From Paractinoplanes lichenicola (GTDB taxonomy: Bacteria > Actinomycetota > Actinomycetes > Mycobacteriales > Micromonosporaceae), in assembly GCF_016785085.1 (NCBI RefSeq), contig NZ_JAENHO010000010.1:359979-423978 (forward strand): a DNA stretch of 64,000 nt, read 5' to 3'. Both the position numbers and the translations under genes were made by a program. The notes beneath the pieces are model-generated. The model was not told the origin of the DNA and did not search any database. It saw only the letters and a program-made list of their open reading frames with translations. Below are positions 17,204 through 26,734 of the stretch, piece by piece; the stretch's first letter is position 1; the number at the start of each line of letters is the position of its first letter.

Positions 17204-17641
17204 TCAGATGCGGCCGTCGGAGGTGAAGGGGCCTACCTTGGCCGGCAGGGCCAGGCCGGCGCCGGCCAGGTGCATCAGCAGGTCGTGCAGCTGGCGGCGA
17301 GTCAGGGTGTCGTGCGGGCCGGGCTCGGGGTGGGGCACGCCGAGCGCGCGGGCGGCCTCGACGGCGCGGGTGCCGATGGCGGCCTCGACCGCCCAGAGCC
17401 TGTGGGCCCGCATGGCCAGGTGGGCCGACACGGTCAGCTCGCTGTGCAGCCGCAGCAGGCGGCGCAGGTCGGCGGCGAGTTGTTCGATCGGAGGCCCGTA
17501 CGGCTCCGGCGGTTTCGGTCTGGCCGCCTCCCAGCGGTCGGCGATGGCGCCGCACCACTTCGGCGCATAGATCACGAGCGCGCCGAGCAGAGTCGGCGTG
17601 GCCACGATGAGGGCGAGCTTCGCTGCGTCCCAGAAGTCCAC
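17204..17641 (-). CDS. Membrane-anchored hypothetical protein
   Basis: 145 residues. A single N-terminal helix (KLALIVATPTLLGALVIY) anchors a basic and proline-rich stretch (RWEAARPKPPEP), followed by a helical domain (LAADLRRLLRLHSELTVSAHLAMRAHRLW). No family recognised. The GTG start at 17641 follows GGGAG at six bases and is preferred over an ATG nine codons earlier. It is convergent with the PPOX gene (one base between the ends). Membership of the inner membrane with a cytosolic helical domain is inferred. Confidence 0.6.
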   Translation of the reverse strand: MDFWDAAKLALIVATPTLLGALVIYAPKWCGAIADRWEAARPKPPEPYGPPIEQLAADLRRLLRLHSELTVSAHLAMRAHRLWAVEAAIGTRAVEAARALGVPHPEPGPHDTLTRRQLHDLLMHLAGAGLALPAKVGPFTSDGRI

Positions 17642-17770
17642 TGTTGCTCCCTGCGAACGGCACGACATGGCCGTACCACTCGACCATCCGCTCGCGGGGA
17701 ACCACCGTCAACCCGATTGGGCCGCTCGACGCACAGCGCGTGCGCCGTACGCAAAACCCGGCACCACTAT

Positions 17771-18724
17771 CTAGCGAATGCGGCCTCGGGGAACCAGGCG
17801 GGTGATCGGCATCGGGGGCGCGGGCAGGGGCGGGCCGTCGTAACCGTGGACCTCGCCGAAGCGCGGGGTGCCGTCGGACCAGTCGGCTCGCATCTGGACG
17901 ATCTCGTCGTGGTCGCGTGCCACGAAGTTCCACCACATGACGATGCGCTCCTCGAACGGCTCGCCGCCGAGCAGCAGCAGGCGGGACGGGGACTCGGTGG
18001 CGACGCGGACCGTCTCGCGGCCGGAGCCGAGGTAGAGCAGTGGGCCGGGTTTCAACGTCGCGTCGTCGACCGTGGCCGCGCCGTCCAGCGCCAGTAATGC
18101 GTACTCGAAATCGGGTCTCAATGACAACGTGGACTCGGCGCCCTGGGTGAGGGCGAGCTCGGCCCCGACCAGCGGTGTGTGGCTGCGCGCGGGGGACGTG
18201 GCGCCGGCGAAGCTGCCGATCAGGACGGTGGTGGTGAGCCCGCCCTCGGTGATCACGGGCAGGTCGGCGTGGTGCGCGAAGGCCGGGGGCAGGTCACGCG
18301 CGGCGTGCGGCAGCGCGACCCAGAGCTGGACGCCGTGCAGGACGGGCGTGTGCTCGGCGGGCGTCTCCTCCGAGTGGGAGATGCCGCGGCCGGCGGTCAT
18401 GATGTTGAGCTGGCCCGGCCGGATCAGCTGCAGGCTGCCCAGGCTGTCGCGGTGCAGCACCTCGCCGGCGAGCAGCCACGTGACCGTCTGCAGCCCGGTG
18501 TGCGGGTGCGGACCCACGCGCATGCCGTCGGACAGATCAAGATCATGCGGCCCGTACGCATCCAGGAAGCACCACGCGCCGACCATGCGGCGCTGGCGGT
18601 TGGGCAGTGTGCGGGTGACGGCGAAGCCGCGGGGGCCGCCCAGCGCGACCGGGGCGCCCTCGAGCAACTCCATGGCGGCCGGCGCGGTGAGCCCGACCTC
18701 GGGGTCTGCTTCGAAGCTACTCAC
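17771..18724 (-). CDS. Pirin family protein
   Basis: 317 residues with two cupin barrels. The N-terminal barrel keeps the pirin metal site (VGPHPHTGLQTVTWLLAGEVLHRDSLG, with His-x-His, and GISHSEE supplying another His and Glu), and the C-terminal pirin domain has LLLLGGEPFEERIVMWWNFVA. Pirins bind iron; some act as quercetin dioxygenases and others as transcription cofactors. No regulator adjoins. The GTG at 18724 is supported by TAGCTT seven bases upstream, suggesting a leaderless mRNA. The stretch upstream to 18958 in the same frame is rich in stop-free but non-coding-like sequence. Confidence 0.87.
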   Translation of the reverse strand: MSSFEADPEVGLTAPAAMELLEGAPVALGGPRGFAVTRTLPNRQRRMVGAWCFLDAYGPHDLDLSDGMRVGPHPHTGLQTVTWLLAGEVLHRDSLGSLQLIRPGQLNIMTAGRGISHSEETPAEHTPVLHGVQLWVALPHAARDLPPAFAHHADLPVITEGGLTTTVLIGSFAGATSPARSHTPLVGAELALTQGAESTLSLRPDFEYALLALDGAATVDDATLKPGPLLYLGSGRETVRVATESPSRLLLLGGEPFEERIVMWWNFVARDHDEIVQMRADWSDGTPRFGEVHGYDGPPLPAPPMPITRLVPRGRIR

Positions 18725-18731
18725 GCCACAA

Positions 18732-18737
18732 AAGCTA
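18732..18737 (-). promoter_or_regulatory. -10 hexamer TAGCTT of the pirin gene
   Basis: On the minus strand TAGCTT ends seven bases before the GTG at 18724. Confidence 0.4.
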
Positions 18738-18747
18738 CCGCCCGGAA

Positions 18748-18776
18748 ACGGCGGCGGGGGGCTACCCCGCCGCCGT
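18748..18776. terminator. Perfect 12-bp hairpin upstream of pirin
   Basis: ACGGCGGCGGGG (18748-18759) pairs without mismatch with CCCCGCCGCCGT (18765-18776) around a five-base loop. It lies just upstream of the pirin -10 box, so it may insulate the pirin promoter from readthrough, or end a transcript entering from the right. Confidence 0.5.
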
Positions 18777-19396
18777 CTCGTCCCGGCCTTGCCGCGCAGG
18801 CACGACCTCACACCGGCATGGGGGGCAGGACGATGTGAGCGTTCGCGTTGAGTGTGCGCGGTGGCAGCCGACTGAAACGGGGGGCGGCGGCCGCCGGCCG
18901 GGGAGTTGAAGGTCTGTATTACTCGGCGGTACCTCTCTACCGTGACATTCGATAGCACCTTGATCCGTTTCTGGGGAGCGTGTGCTTCGCCACTGCCGGG
19001 TGCCCTTATTACTCGTCCGTATCGTCAGAACGAGTTTAAGACTTGCTTAAGTTCGGGCCCGGATCGACGGTGACGGCTTGTCCCGGGGATCGAACGATCT
19101 GTAGATCAGCCGACAGTGTTTGAACCGTTCACCGCAGCCCCGCGTACTCTCCGGCGAGGAAACAAGCCCGGCGGAGTGACGAGCCGGGGCCGCCGCGCGG
19201 TCCCGACCCGGCGGCGACGCCGCGGGAAGCGCTCCCGGGGGTGGTGGCGCGGCTCGCAAATCCGTGGTTAACCTTCCACATCCACCGCGTGGGAGGGGAT
19301 CAACCGGGCACGCGTGACGAACGGGGGGCGAGGCATGCGGCGCTGGGGTGAAGGGCACCTCCCCTGCCGTCGTACCCACGCTTCGGGAGCCGCGGC
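18777..19396. other. 620-bp gene-free region before the giant gene
   Basis: No gene was recognised. It contains an AT-richer patch with TTTAAGACTTGCTTAAG near 19032-19049, a GATCTGTAGATC palindrome near 19098, and GC-rich inverted stretches around 19195-19240. It probably holds the promoter and a long leader for the 2,059-codon gene, but no promoter boxes could be fixed. Confidence 0.4.
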
Positions 19397-22300
19397 ATGA
19401 GCTTCGAGGACGACGAATACTGGGAAGAGGAGTACTCCGAGTATTCCATCGTCCCCAACGCGGCGGTCGTGCAAGAGCGTCAGTACGAGCGTCGTGACAC
19501 CCCCGACGCGGTCATCCCGACCCGTCGCGGCGGGTCCGGCGGCCAGGTCGACGAGCTGGCCGCACGCCGTCAGCGCCGGGCCACCGGCAACTCCGCCGGG
19601 CAGCACAAGCCGCAGGCCGCGTTCGACTCGCAGCGGCCGAGCTGGCTCGACGACCCCGACTTCGTGCCGATCGACACGTCCCAGCCCAACCTCGCCGGCG
19701 ACGACTTCGACGAGGTCGACTTCAACCGGCCCGAGCTCGGGGCCGACTTCGACGCGCCCGACACGACGTACGCGCGGCGCGACGACCGCTACGACGTGCA
19801 CGACGACATCGACGAGCCGTACGACCACCGCGACCTCGAGGCGTACGGGCATGGTCCGAACCCTGGCGTGAAGACCGTCAGCCGCAGCGACGACGAGGAG
19901 CGGCCGGCCGGCCGGTGGCGGCGCTCCCAGCCGGCCCAGCCGTCGCGCTCGCAGCCCGGTCAGCCGTCACGCTCTCAGCCGGCCCAGCCGTCGCGCTCGC
20001 AGCCCGGTCAGCCCTCGCGCTCGCAGTCGCCGCGCTCGCAGTCGCCGCGCTCGCAGCCGTCGCAGCGGCCTCGCCGGCCCGAGGAGGAGCGTCCCGCCGC
20101 CTCCGCCGGGCGGGCCCGGGTGCCCGAGGCGCGCCCGCAGGACGATCTTTACCGTCGTCCCGACGGCCCGCGCCGGCGCGACGACGCGTACGAGTACGAC
20201 GAGCGCCGCCGCCGTCCGCACCCCGACGAGGGCGTGCGCCGGGGCGAGCGGGCCGCGATGATCTGGGACGAGCAGCCCGTCGACGCGTCCGACGTCCGCG
20301 ATCGGCGGCGGCCCGACTCGCGCCGTGACTACGACGAGCGCCGCGACTACGAGTACGACGAGCGCCGTCGTCACCGCGACTACGCGGAGCGGCCCGAGCC
20401 GCGCCGCGAGCGCGACTACGACGAGCGCCGCCAGTGGCCCGCCGAGGCCGACGACCGCCGGGGCTGGGCTCCGCCCCGCGAGGAGGCGCCGCTCACGATC
20501 GAGGGCGAGATCCTCGAGGAGCGCCCGCCGCGCACCATCGAGGGCGAGATCGTCGACGACCGTCGCCGCCCGGCCGCCCGCAACGTCAACGTGCCGGTCG
20601 GCGGTCAGGGCTGGACCACGGAGGAGGACGAGCAGGGCTGGGTCGAGGAGGCGCCGGCCGCTTCGCTCGAGGCCCCGCCCGCCGCGCCTCCCGTGGAGGA
20701 CGGCCCGCGCGTGGTCAGCAAGGCCACTCCACCCGCCGCACCCCGCGTCATCGGCAAGGAGGAGCCGCCGCCCGCGCCGCGCGTGGTCAAGAAGGCGGAA
20801 CCCCCGGCGCCGCCTAGGGTCGTCGGCACGCATGCGCCGACCCCGGCCGCCCGGGTGGTCAGCCCTCCCCCGGCGCCCGCCACTCCGGTCAGCCAGCCGC
20901 CGGCCGTTCCGCCGCAGGCCCCGGCCGCTCCGGCTCCGGCCGCCGCGCAGACGCCGCCGCCTCAGGCTCCGGCCGCTCGCGCTGCCGCTGCCGTGCCGCC
21001 TGTTCCGCCGCAGCGCCCCCAGCAGGGAGTTCCCGGTCAGGCCGCCGCTCGCGGGCCCGTGGCCGAGCCGGGCCGTGGGCCGGTGCCGCCTGCGCCCGTC
21101 CAGCCTGCTCAGGGTCGTGGGCCCGGCCAGGCTGACAGCCGCGGTCCTGTCGCGTCCGACGGTCGCGGTCAAGTGCCGGTTGACAGTCGCGGTGGCGTTC
21201 CGGCCGATGGGCGTGGTCCCGTTCCGGCCGATGGACGTGGTCCTGTTCCGGCCGATGGGCGCCGTTCCGAGCCAGGCGACGGGCGTGGTCCCGTTCCGGC
21301 TGACGGGCGTCGTCCCGGCCCGGCTGACGGGCGTCGTCCCGAGCCGGCTGACGGGCGTCGTCCCGAGCCGGCTGACGGGCGTGGTCCGGTTCCGGCTGAC
21401 GGGCGTGGGGTTGTGCCGCCGGGGCGTGGGGCGGTTCCGCCGCAGGTGCCCGGGCAGCGGTCGCAGGGGGCCGGTGATCCGTCGCTGGTCGAGACCGATC
21501 CGCGGCTCGAGATGCCGCGCTCGCGGCGCAGCCCGCGGACGGCCCACGTGTTCCTCTCCGAGGGCGACGACCCGTGGGCGATGATCGCGGACGAGGCGCC
21601 GCCCGCCGCACTGCCGAGCAGCGGTTTCGGCCGCCCGGTGTCGCCGGCCGCGCCTCCGTATCCGGGCGCCGTGCCGCCCGCCGCTCACGGTGCCGCCCCT
21701 GTTCAGCCCGTCGGCCCACCGCCGGGTGTCGCCCCGCGGCCACCCGCCTCGGTTCCGCCCGCGGCCGGTCCGGTTCCGGGTGTTCCGGCGCCGCCGCGGC
21801 AGGGCGCTCCCCTGCCGCCGGGACACGTTCCCGCCGCCCACACCCAGGTGCCGCCCGGGCCCGACCGTGGGGCTCCGCAGCAGCCTGCCGCACAGCAGTT
21901 CCCAACCCCGCGGGTCGCACCGGTCTCGCCGGCCTCGGCCCCGGTCACCCCGGCGGCACCGCGCGACGTACCGCAGCCGCCGGTGCAGCACAGCCCGGTC
22001 GTGCCCGAACCTCGTTCGTCGCCGGCACCAGGTCAGGGCCGGTCCGCCGAATTCCAGGGCTGGCCGGACGACCCGGCGCAGGCTCGGGCTGGCATGCCAC
22101 AGCCCCGTCCGGAACAGCCCCCGGCCGGGCCGGATCCGCGTGCGGCCCGCCCGGCGCCTGGCCCCGACCAGCGGCAACAGTGGCCCGACCAGCAGCAGGC
22201 GGCCGCTCCGTCCGTGCCGGTGCAACCCGGCCCCGACCGCTCCGCGCCCAGCCAGCCCGCCCCCGAGGAGCACACCGCCCCGCACAAGCCCGGCGGCGAC

Positions 22301-25300
22301 TTCTTCCGGCGAGCGGTCGACAAGCTGTTCGGCCACGGTTCCGACAAGCACGAGCCGGCCCAGCCCGAGTCGCGGCAGCAGACCCCGAGCCGGCCCCCGT
22401 CCCCCGGCTCGTACGCCGATGAACGGCAGGCGCCGGGGCAGTTCACTCCTGGCCAACAGTTCCCGGCCGAGCAGGCGCCGGGGCGGCAGACCCAGGACGA
22501 GCGGGCGCGGCAGTTCTTCGAGCAGGACGCATCCGATCGGCAGCAGCACGATCGGCACGCGCCGGAACCGCGCGGAGCGGAACTCTGGGACCAGCGCCCT
22601 GCCGACGGGCAGACACCGGGCCAGCACGGCCCCGGCCCGCAGCACCCGGAGCGGCGCACGCCGGAACAGGAGCACCCGGGCCAGCAAGAACACGATCCAC
22701 GGTTCGCGAGCGAGCAGGCGACCGGCGAGCAGTTCCTGGTGGAGCGCGCGCCCGGTTCGCAGGCGTCCGAGCAGCAGGCCTGGGAACAGGGCCCGCAGCG
22801 ACGCACGCCCGACCAGCAGTTCCCGGGCCGGCCCGACGGCTCCCGGTTCTCGAACGAGCCGGCGGGTGAGCAGTTCGCGGAACGGCAGACGCCCACCCCG
22901 CAGAGTCCGGAACGGCAGACGCCCGGCTCGCAGAGTCCGGAATCGCGCACGCCCGGCTTGCCGAGGCCGGAGCCACGCACGCCCACGCAACAGGGGCCGC
23001 AGCCGCACACGACCGCGCAACAGGGGTCGGAGCCGCACACGACCGCGCAACAGGGGTCGGAGCCGCGCACGCCCACGCAGCGGGGGCCGGAGCCACAGAC
23101 GCCCACGCAGCAGGAGTCCGGACCGCGCCTGCCCGAGCGGCAGGCCTGGGACCAGCGCGCGTATGGCGAGCCGTCGGCGGACCAGCGCGAGCACGGCTCT
23201 CGACTGGGCGCGCCCAACCAGCAGTTCCCGGACGATCAGCGGCCCGAGGGGCACGACGGTGGACGGCGTGGCCCGCAGGAGCGCGCGGCCGTCGAGCAGC
23301 TCTTGGAGCGGCACACCCCGGGTTCGCAGCACCAAGGAACACGCACGCCCGATCAGCAGGCGTCCATCCAGGACGGTTGGGAACGGGCCGGGGGTCAGCC
23401 TGCGGGCGGTTACGACGGCCAGCCTGCTCACGGGCAGCCGATTGCGGGCCAGCAGGCTCCGGAATCGCACACGCCTGACCAGCACACTGTCGCGCACCAC
23501 GCGCCCGGGCAGCACGAGCCGGGGCAGCACGAGGCCGGGCGGCAGGGTGAGCGGCGGGGGCTGAGCCAGTTCACGCCGGGTCAGCGGCCGGGTGGTCAAC
23601 CGGCCCCGGGCCAGCAGGGTTCGGGTTCGCAGGGACAGCCTCGCCGCGACGCGATCCCCAGCCAGCCCACACCCGAGCAGCAGCGCGACGCGATCCCGAG
23701 CCAAGCCGGCGCCCAACAGCGCGACGTGTACCGCGACCAGCACGCGGCCGAGCAGCAGCGCGAGCCCAGTTCGCAGCAGCGTGGTCCCGAGCAACGCGAC
23801 GCCATTGCAGGGCAGCACGGCCCCCAGCAGCGCGACGCCATTCCGCAGCAGCACGGCCCCGAGCAGCGGCGCGACAAGGCGGTTTTCGCGCCGCAGAGTC
23901 CGGCCGTGCCGCAGGGTCAGGCCGGGGAGCAGCCGGCGTGGGCGCCGCAGAGTCCAGCCGCGCCGGAGAGTCCGGCCGGGGAGCAGCCGGCGTGGGCGCC
24001 GCAGAGTCCAGCCGCGCCGCACAGTCCGGCCGAGGAGCAGTCGCCGTGGGCGCCGCCTCGGGAGGGTGGGCGGCCTACGTCGCTGGCTACGGCGCCGGTC
24101 AGTTCGCCGGCCGCCTACCGGCCGCAAGTGCAGCCGCAGAGTCCGGCTCAGCAGGGTCACGCTCAACCGCAAAACCCGGCTCAGCCCCAGAGCCACGCTG
24201 TCCCCAGGCAGGTCAGTCCGGCCGACGGGATGACGGCCCAGCCCACGCAGCCGTTGGCCGCGCCGCAGCAGGCCCAGGCCCCGGCCGCGGCCGGCGTTCC
24301 GGCTCAGCGGCCCCCGGCGGACGAGCCGCAGGCCGCGAGGTCCCGGCACGCGGGCCCTGATGACGACATGTCCGAGCGGACCGACGGCGACCCCAACAAG
24401 CTCGGGGCCCACGCCGCGCCGTACATGGATCCGGATGGCACGTTGCACAACGTCCGGCCGATCGGGCGGCTCGCCGTATCCGGCGCGGACGCTCCGAACC
24501 GGCCGGCGGACACCGAGTTCGGCGGCATGTGGTTCGGCTCCAGGGCCGGCGGATCAAACCAGGGCGAACCAGGCCAGGGCGAGCCACGTCAGACCGAACC
24601 AGAACAGCGCGAGACAAGCCAAGACACGACAGGCGGAGACGCGACAGGCCAGGACGCGACAGGCCAGGACGCGACAGGCCAGGACGCGACAGGCCAGGAC
24701 GCGACAGGCCAGGACGCGACAGGCCAGGACGCGACAGGCGAGGGTCGAACCGGCCAAGGCGAGGGAAAGACCGACGACCCGCCCAGCGACGGCGTAGTCA
24801 TCGATCTTGACGTCACGGACCTGTTCCAGGGCATGAAGGTGGCGGAGCAGGTCGACCCCACCGCCGTACGGGCCACGATCGACGAGCACATGGCCGCGTA
24901 CAAGCCGCAAGCGCAGAAGGAGCACCAACCCCCGGAGCGCCCCGCCCTCTCCGCAGCCGACCTGGAGGCCATCCGCTGGCGGCTCGACGGCGGCACCCTG
25001 CGCGAGGTCGTCGACGACCGTGACGCCCTCCGCGAGCTGGGTGAACGCCTCGACGGCCCGCTAGCCGACGAGGTCGACAACGTAGCCAAGGCGGGCCTGC
25101 TGAGCGTCCGCGCCGAGGTCTACCGCCTGCTCGGCGAGCTGGGAATGGCCGCCGCGGCCAGCCGGCTGGCCCTGGCCCACGCCGAGGCGGCCCGCGACTT
25201 GCAGTCCGAGGTGATCGCGCAGGCCGAGCTGGCGCACATCTTGCGGCTGCGGGGCGACTTCATGGAGGCCGACCGCCTGTTCGCGAAGGCGACCGGTTCC

Positions 25301-25576
25301 GGCGTGCCCGAGACGCTGCGCAGCGTGGTGCACGAGAACGCCGGGCGGTGCTGCTTCGACCAGGGCCGGCACATGGAGGCCCTCGATCACTTCGCCCGGG
25401 CCGTCCGGCTGGGCAACACGGAGGACGCCGATCTGGCCGCCCGGGTCGGGGTGTGCCTGGAGGCCGTCTACATCCACGTGCTGCGCGACGGCTGGGGCCC
25501 CTACCCGCGGACGCGCGAGGAGATCCTGGGAATCGACGAGAGCACCGCCGAGCAGCCGATCATCCAGCCGCGCTGA
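19397..25576 (+). CDS. Giant low-complexity protein with C-terminal TPR-like domain
   Basis: 2,059 residues. Residues 1-160 are acidic with Tyr and Trp (DDEYWEEEYSEYS). About 175-225 is SRSQPGQP repeats, 230-415 is Arg/Glu/Tyr-rich (YDERRDYEYDERR), 420-960 is Pro/Ala-rich and includes eight DGRRPEPA-type repeats (604-667), 970-1555 is Gln-rich with many TPEQQ-like repeats, and 1748-1782 is seven QDATG repeats. Only residues about 1853-2035 look folded: paired helices with A-x-x-Y/L-x-x-x-G spacing, at least three TPR-like units. There is no signal peptide or membrane helix. GGGAG seven bases before the ATG and constant GC3 argue that it is real. Function unknown; a scaffold or condensate-forming protein with a TPR docking end is a guess. 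Its last 17 bases overlap the convergent GGDEF gene. Confidence 0.8.
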   Translation: MSFEDDEYWEEEYSEYSIVPNAAVVQERQYERRDTPDAVIPTRRGGSGGQVDELAARRQRRATGNSAGQHKPQAAFDSQRPSWLDDPDFVPIDTSQPNLAGDDFDEVDFNRPELGADFDAPDTTYARRDDRYDVHDDIDEPYDHRDLEAYGHGPNPGVKTVSRSDDEERPAGRWRRSQPAQPSRSQPGQPSRSQPAQPSRSQPGQPSRSQSPRSQSPRSQPSQRPRRPEEERPAASAGRARVPEARPQDDLYRRPDGPRRRDDAYEYDERRRRPHPDEGVRRGERAAMIWDEQPVDASDVRDRRRPDSRRDYDERRDYEYDERRRHRDYAERPEPRRERDYDERRQWPAEADDRRGWAPPREEAPLTIEGEILEERPPRTIEGEIVDDRRRPAARNVNVPVGGQGWTTEEDEQGWVEEAPAASLEAPPAAPPVEDGPRVVSKATPPAAPRVIGKEEPPPAPRVVKKAEPPAPPRVVGTHAPTPAARVVSPPPAPATPVSQPPAVPPQAPAAPAPAAAQTPPPQAPAARAAAAVPPVPPQRPQQGVPGQAAARGPVAEPGRGPVPPAPVQPAQGRGPGQADSRGPVASDGRGQVPVDSRGGVPADGRGPVPADGRGPVPADGRRSEPGDGRGPVPADGRRPGPADGRRPEPADGRRPEPADGRGPVPADGRGVVPPGRGAVPPQVPGQRSQGAGDPSLVETDPRLEMPRSRRSPRTAHVFLSEGDDPWAMIADEAPPAALPSSGFGRPVSPAAPPYPGAVPPAAHGAAPVQPVGPPPGVAPRPPASVPPAAGPVPGVPAPPRQGAPLPPGHVPAAHTQVPPGPDRGAPQQPAAQQFPTPRVAPVSPASAPVTPAAPRDVPQPPVQHSPVVPEPRSSPAPGQGRSAEFQGWPDDPAQARAGMPQPRPEQPPAGPDPRAARPAPGPDQRQQWPDQQQAAAPSVPVQPGPDRSAPSQPAPEEHTAPHKPGGDFFRRAVDKLFGHGSDKHEPAQPESRQQTPSRPPSPGSYADERQAPGQFTPGQQFPAEQAPGRQTQDERARQFFEQDASDRQQHDRHAPEPRGAELWDQRPADGQTPGQHGPGPQHPERRTPEQEHPGQQEHDPRFASEQATGEQFLVERAPGSQASEQQAWEQGPQRRTPDQQFPGRPDGSRFSNEPAGEQFAERQTPTPQSPERQTPGSQSPESRTPGLPRPEPRTPTQQGPQPHTTAQQGSEPHTTAQQGSEPRTPTQRGPEPQTPTQQESGPRLPERQAWDQRAYGEPSADQREHGSRLGAPNQQFPDDQRPEGHDGGRRGPQERAAVEQLLERHTPGSQHQGTRTPDQQASIQDGWERAGGQPAGGYDGQPAHGQPIAGQQAPESHTPDQHTVAHHAPGQHEPGQHEAGRQGERRGLSQFTPGQRPGGQPAPGQQGSGSQGQPRRDAIPSQPTPEQQRDAIPSQAGAQQRDVYRDQHAAEQQREPSSQQRGPEQRDAIAGQHGPQQRDAIPQQHGPEQRRDKAVFAPQSPAVPQGQAGEQPAWAPQSPAAPESPAGEQPAWAPQSPAAPHSPAEEQSPWAPPREGGRPTSLATAPVSSPAAYRPQVQPQSPAQQGHAQPQNPAQPQSHAVPRQVSPADGMTAQPTQPLAAPQQAQAPAAAGVPAQRPPADEPQAARSRHAGPDDDMSERTDGDPNKLGAHAAPYMDPDGTLHNVRPIGRLAVSGADAPNRPADTEFGGMWFGSRAGGSNQGEPGQGEPRQTEPEQRETSQDTTGGDATGQDATGQDATGQDATGQDATGQDATGQDATGEGRTGQGEGKTDDPPSDGVVIDLDVTDLFQGMKVAEQVDPTAVRATIDEHMAAYKPQAQKEHQPPERPALSAADLEAIRWRLDGGTLREVVDDRDALRELGERLDGPLADEVDNVAKAGLLSVRAEVYRLLGELGMAAAASRLALAHAEAARDLQSEVIAQAELAHILRLRGDFMEADRLFAKATGSGVPETLRSVVHENAGRCCFDQGRHMEALDHFARAVRLGNTEDADLAARVGVCLEAVYIHVLRDGWGPYPRTREEILGIDESTAEQPIIQPR
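21206..21397 (+). repeat. Eight tandem 24-bp repeats inside the giant gene
   Basis: Eight in-frame copies of a unit like GACGGGCGTCGTCCCGAGCC plus GGCT, encoding DGR(R/G)P(E/V)PA. Copies at 21326-21349 and 21350-21373 are identical, a sign of recent expansion. Confidence 0.8.
24638..24742 (+). repeat. Seven tandem 15-bp repeats inside the giant gene
   Basis: Six identical copies of GACGCGACAGGCCAG and a seventh with one change, in frame and encoding DATGQ. Perfect identity marks a recently expanding microsatellite-like tract whose copy number may vary between strains. Confidence 0.9.
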
Positions 25577-26645
25577 CCGCGTGCCGGGGTGTCGGCGGGT
25601 GTGCCATCGCCGTACGTCCCCGGCCGCCCTGTTTGGCCTCGTAGAGTGCGGCGTCCGACGCGGCCCGCAGCTCGTCGGCCGTCCCGGCGTGGTCGGGCGC
25701 CAGCGCGATGCCGATGCTGAGCCCGAGGGTGCCGCACGGCAGGTCGTCGACGGCTTCGACGGCCGCGCGCACCTCGTCGGCGGTCCGCCGGGCGCTCAGC
25801 CGGTCGGTCCGCTGGAGCAGGGCGAATTCGTCCCCGCCGAGGCGGGCCACCACGTCCGAGTCGCGCCGGGCCACCGTACGGAGGCAGGAAGCCACCGTCT
25901 GAATAGCGCGGTCCCCCACCCCGTGACCCCACGTGTCGTTGACGTTCTTGAAGTGGTCGATGTCGATCGTCATCAGGGCCAGCGCCGCCCCGGATGCGAC
26001 CGCGCGGTCCAGTTCGACGTCGAAGGAGCGCCGGTTGGCCACGCCGGTCAGCGGGTCGGCCAGCGCCTGCGATTCGAGCACCTCACGCAGGCGGTCGTTG
26101 CGGTTGCGCAGCGAGGCCACGACGATCGCGGTCAGGCTGAGCGCGACGGTCACCGACACCCAGTCGGAGAGCCCCGCCGCGAGCCCGCGCACCTCGAACG
26201 CGACCGCCGCGTGCCCGGCCGAGACCAGCGTCAGGATCGCCGCGGTCACCCGGTGACTGAGGAAGTTGGCCGTGTAGAGCACCGGCCACAGGTAGAACAG
26301 CTGGGAGCCCGCGCCGGCGTCGAGCGAGGCCCGGTTGAGCCCGGCGATGGTGATCACGGCGACGAACGGCACGAGCAGCCAGAACAGGCGCGGGACGGCT
26401 TGCGGGCGCCGCCATGCGAACAGCCCGCCGACGGCCATGAAGGCGACGGTCAGCGAGATCGCCACGACCCAGGCGACCGGGTGCGTGTCGGGCAGCACGA
26501 TGCCGGTGAGGAACACGACCGGCGCCGCGGCCAGCATCAGGTACGCGACGCTGCGGGTTGCCCCCTGCTCGTCGCGGAGCCGATAGCGCACTTCTACCCG
26601 TTCGACGCTTCCAAGAAAAACCTGAGTACCCGTACGCGTCGTCAC
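25560..26645 (-). CDS. Membrane-bound diguanylate cyclase (GGDEF)
   Basis: 361 residues. Six hydrophobic helices fill residues about 28-190 (an MHYT/MASE-like membrane sensor without a recognised name), followed by a GGDEF domain. The start DPLTGVANRRSF is canonical, the active-site GGDEF is intact at 270-274, and RDSD at 261-264 gives the RxxD inhibitory site at exactly five residues before it, so it should make c-di-GMP from GTP and be feedback-inhibited. The GTG start was chosen because it precedes the first helix after a short cytosolic segment. It ends 17 bases inside the giant gene on the opposite strand. Confidence 0.88.
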   Translation of the reverse strand: MTTRTGTQVFLGSVERVEVRYRLRDEQGATRSVAYLMLAAAPVVFLTGIVLPDTHPVAWVVAISLTVAFMAVGGLFAWRRPQAVPRLFWLLVPFVAVITIAGLNRASLDAGAGSQLFYLWPVLYTANFLSHRVTAAILTLVSAGHAAVAFEVRGLAAGLSDWVSVTVALSLTAIVVASLRNRNDRLREVLESQALADPLTGVANRRSFDVELDRAVASGAALALMTIDIDHFKNVNDTWGHGVGDRAIQTVASCLRTVARRDSDVVARLGGDEFALLQRTDRLSARRTADEVRAAVEAVDDLPCGTLGLSIGIALAPDHAGTADELRAASDAALYEAKQGGRGRTAMAHPPTPRHAVSAAG

Positions 26646-26734
26646 CTCACCGGACGCAACGGGGCGGAACCGGGCGTGCCGGCGACCTGGTCGGTGCGTA
26701 CGGCCGTAGCGCCCGCACGGGATGTTGCCGGTGG

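Noticed and set aside
19967..24448. A 1,493-codon open frame on the minus strand
   Set aside because: It is the shadow of the repetitive plus-strand giant gene; the protein is Arg/Leu-rich noise and has no ribosome site.
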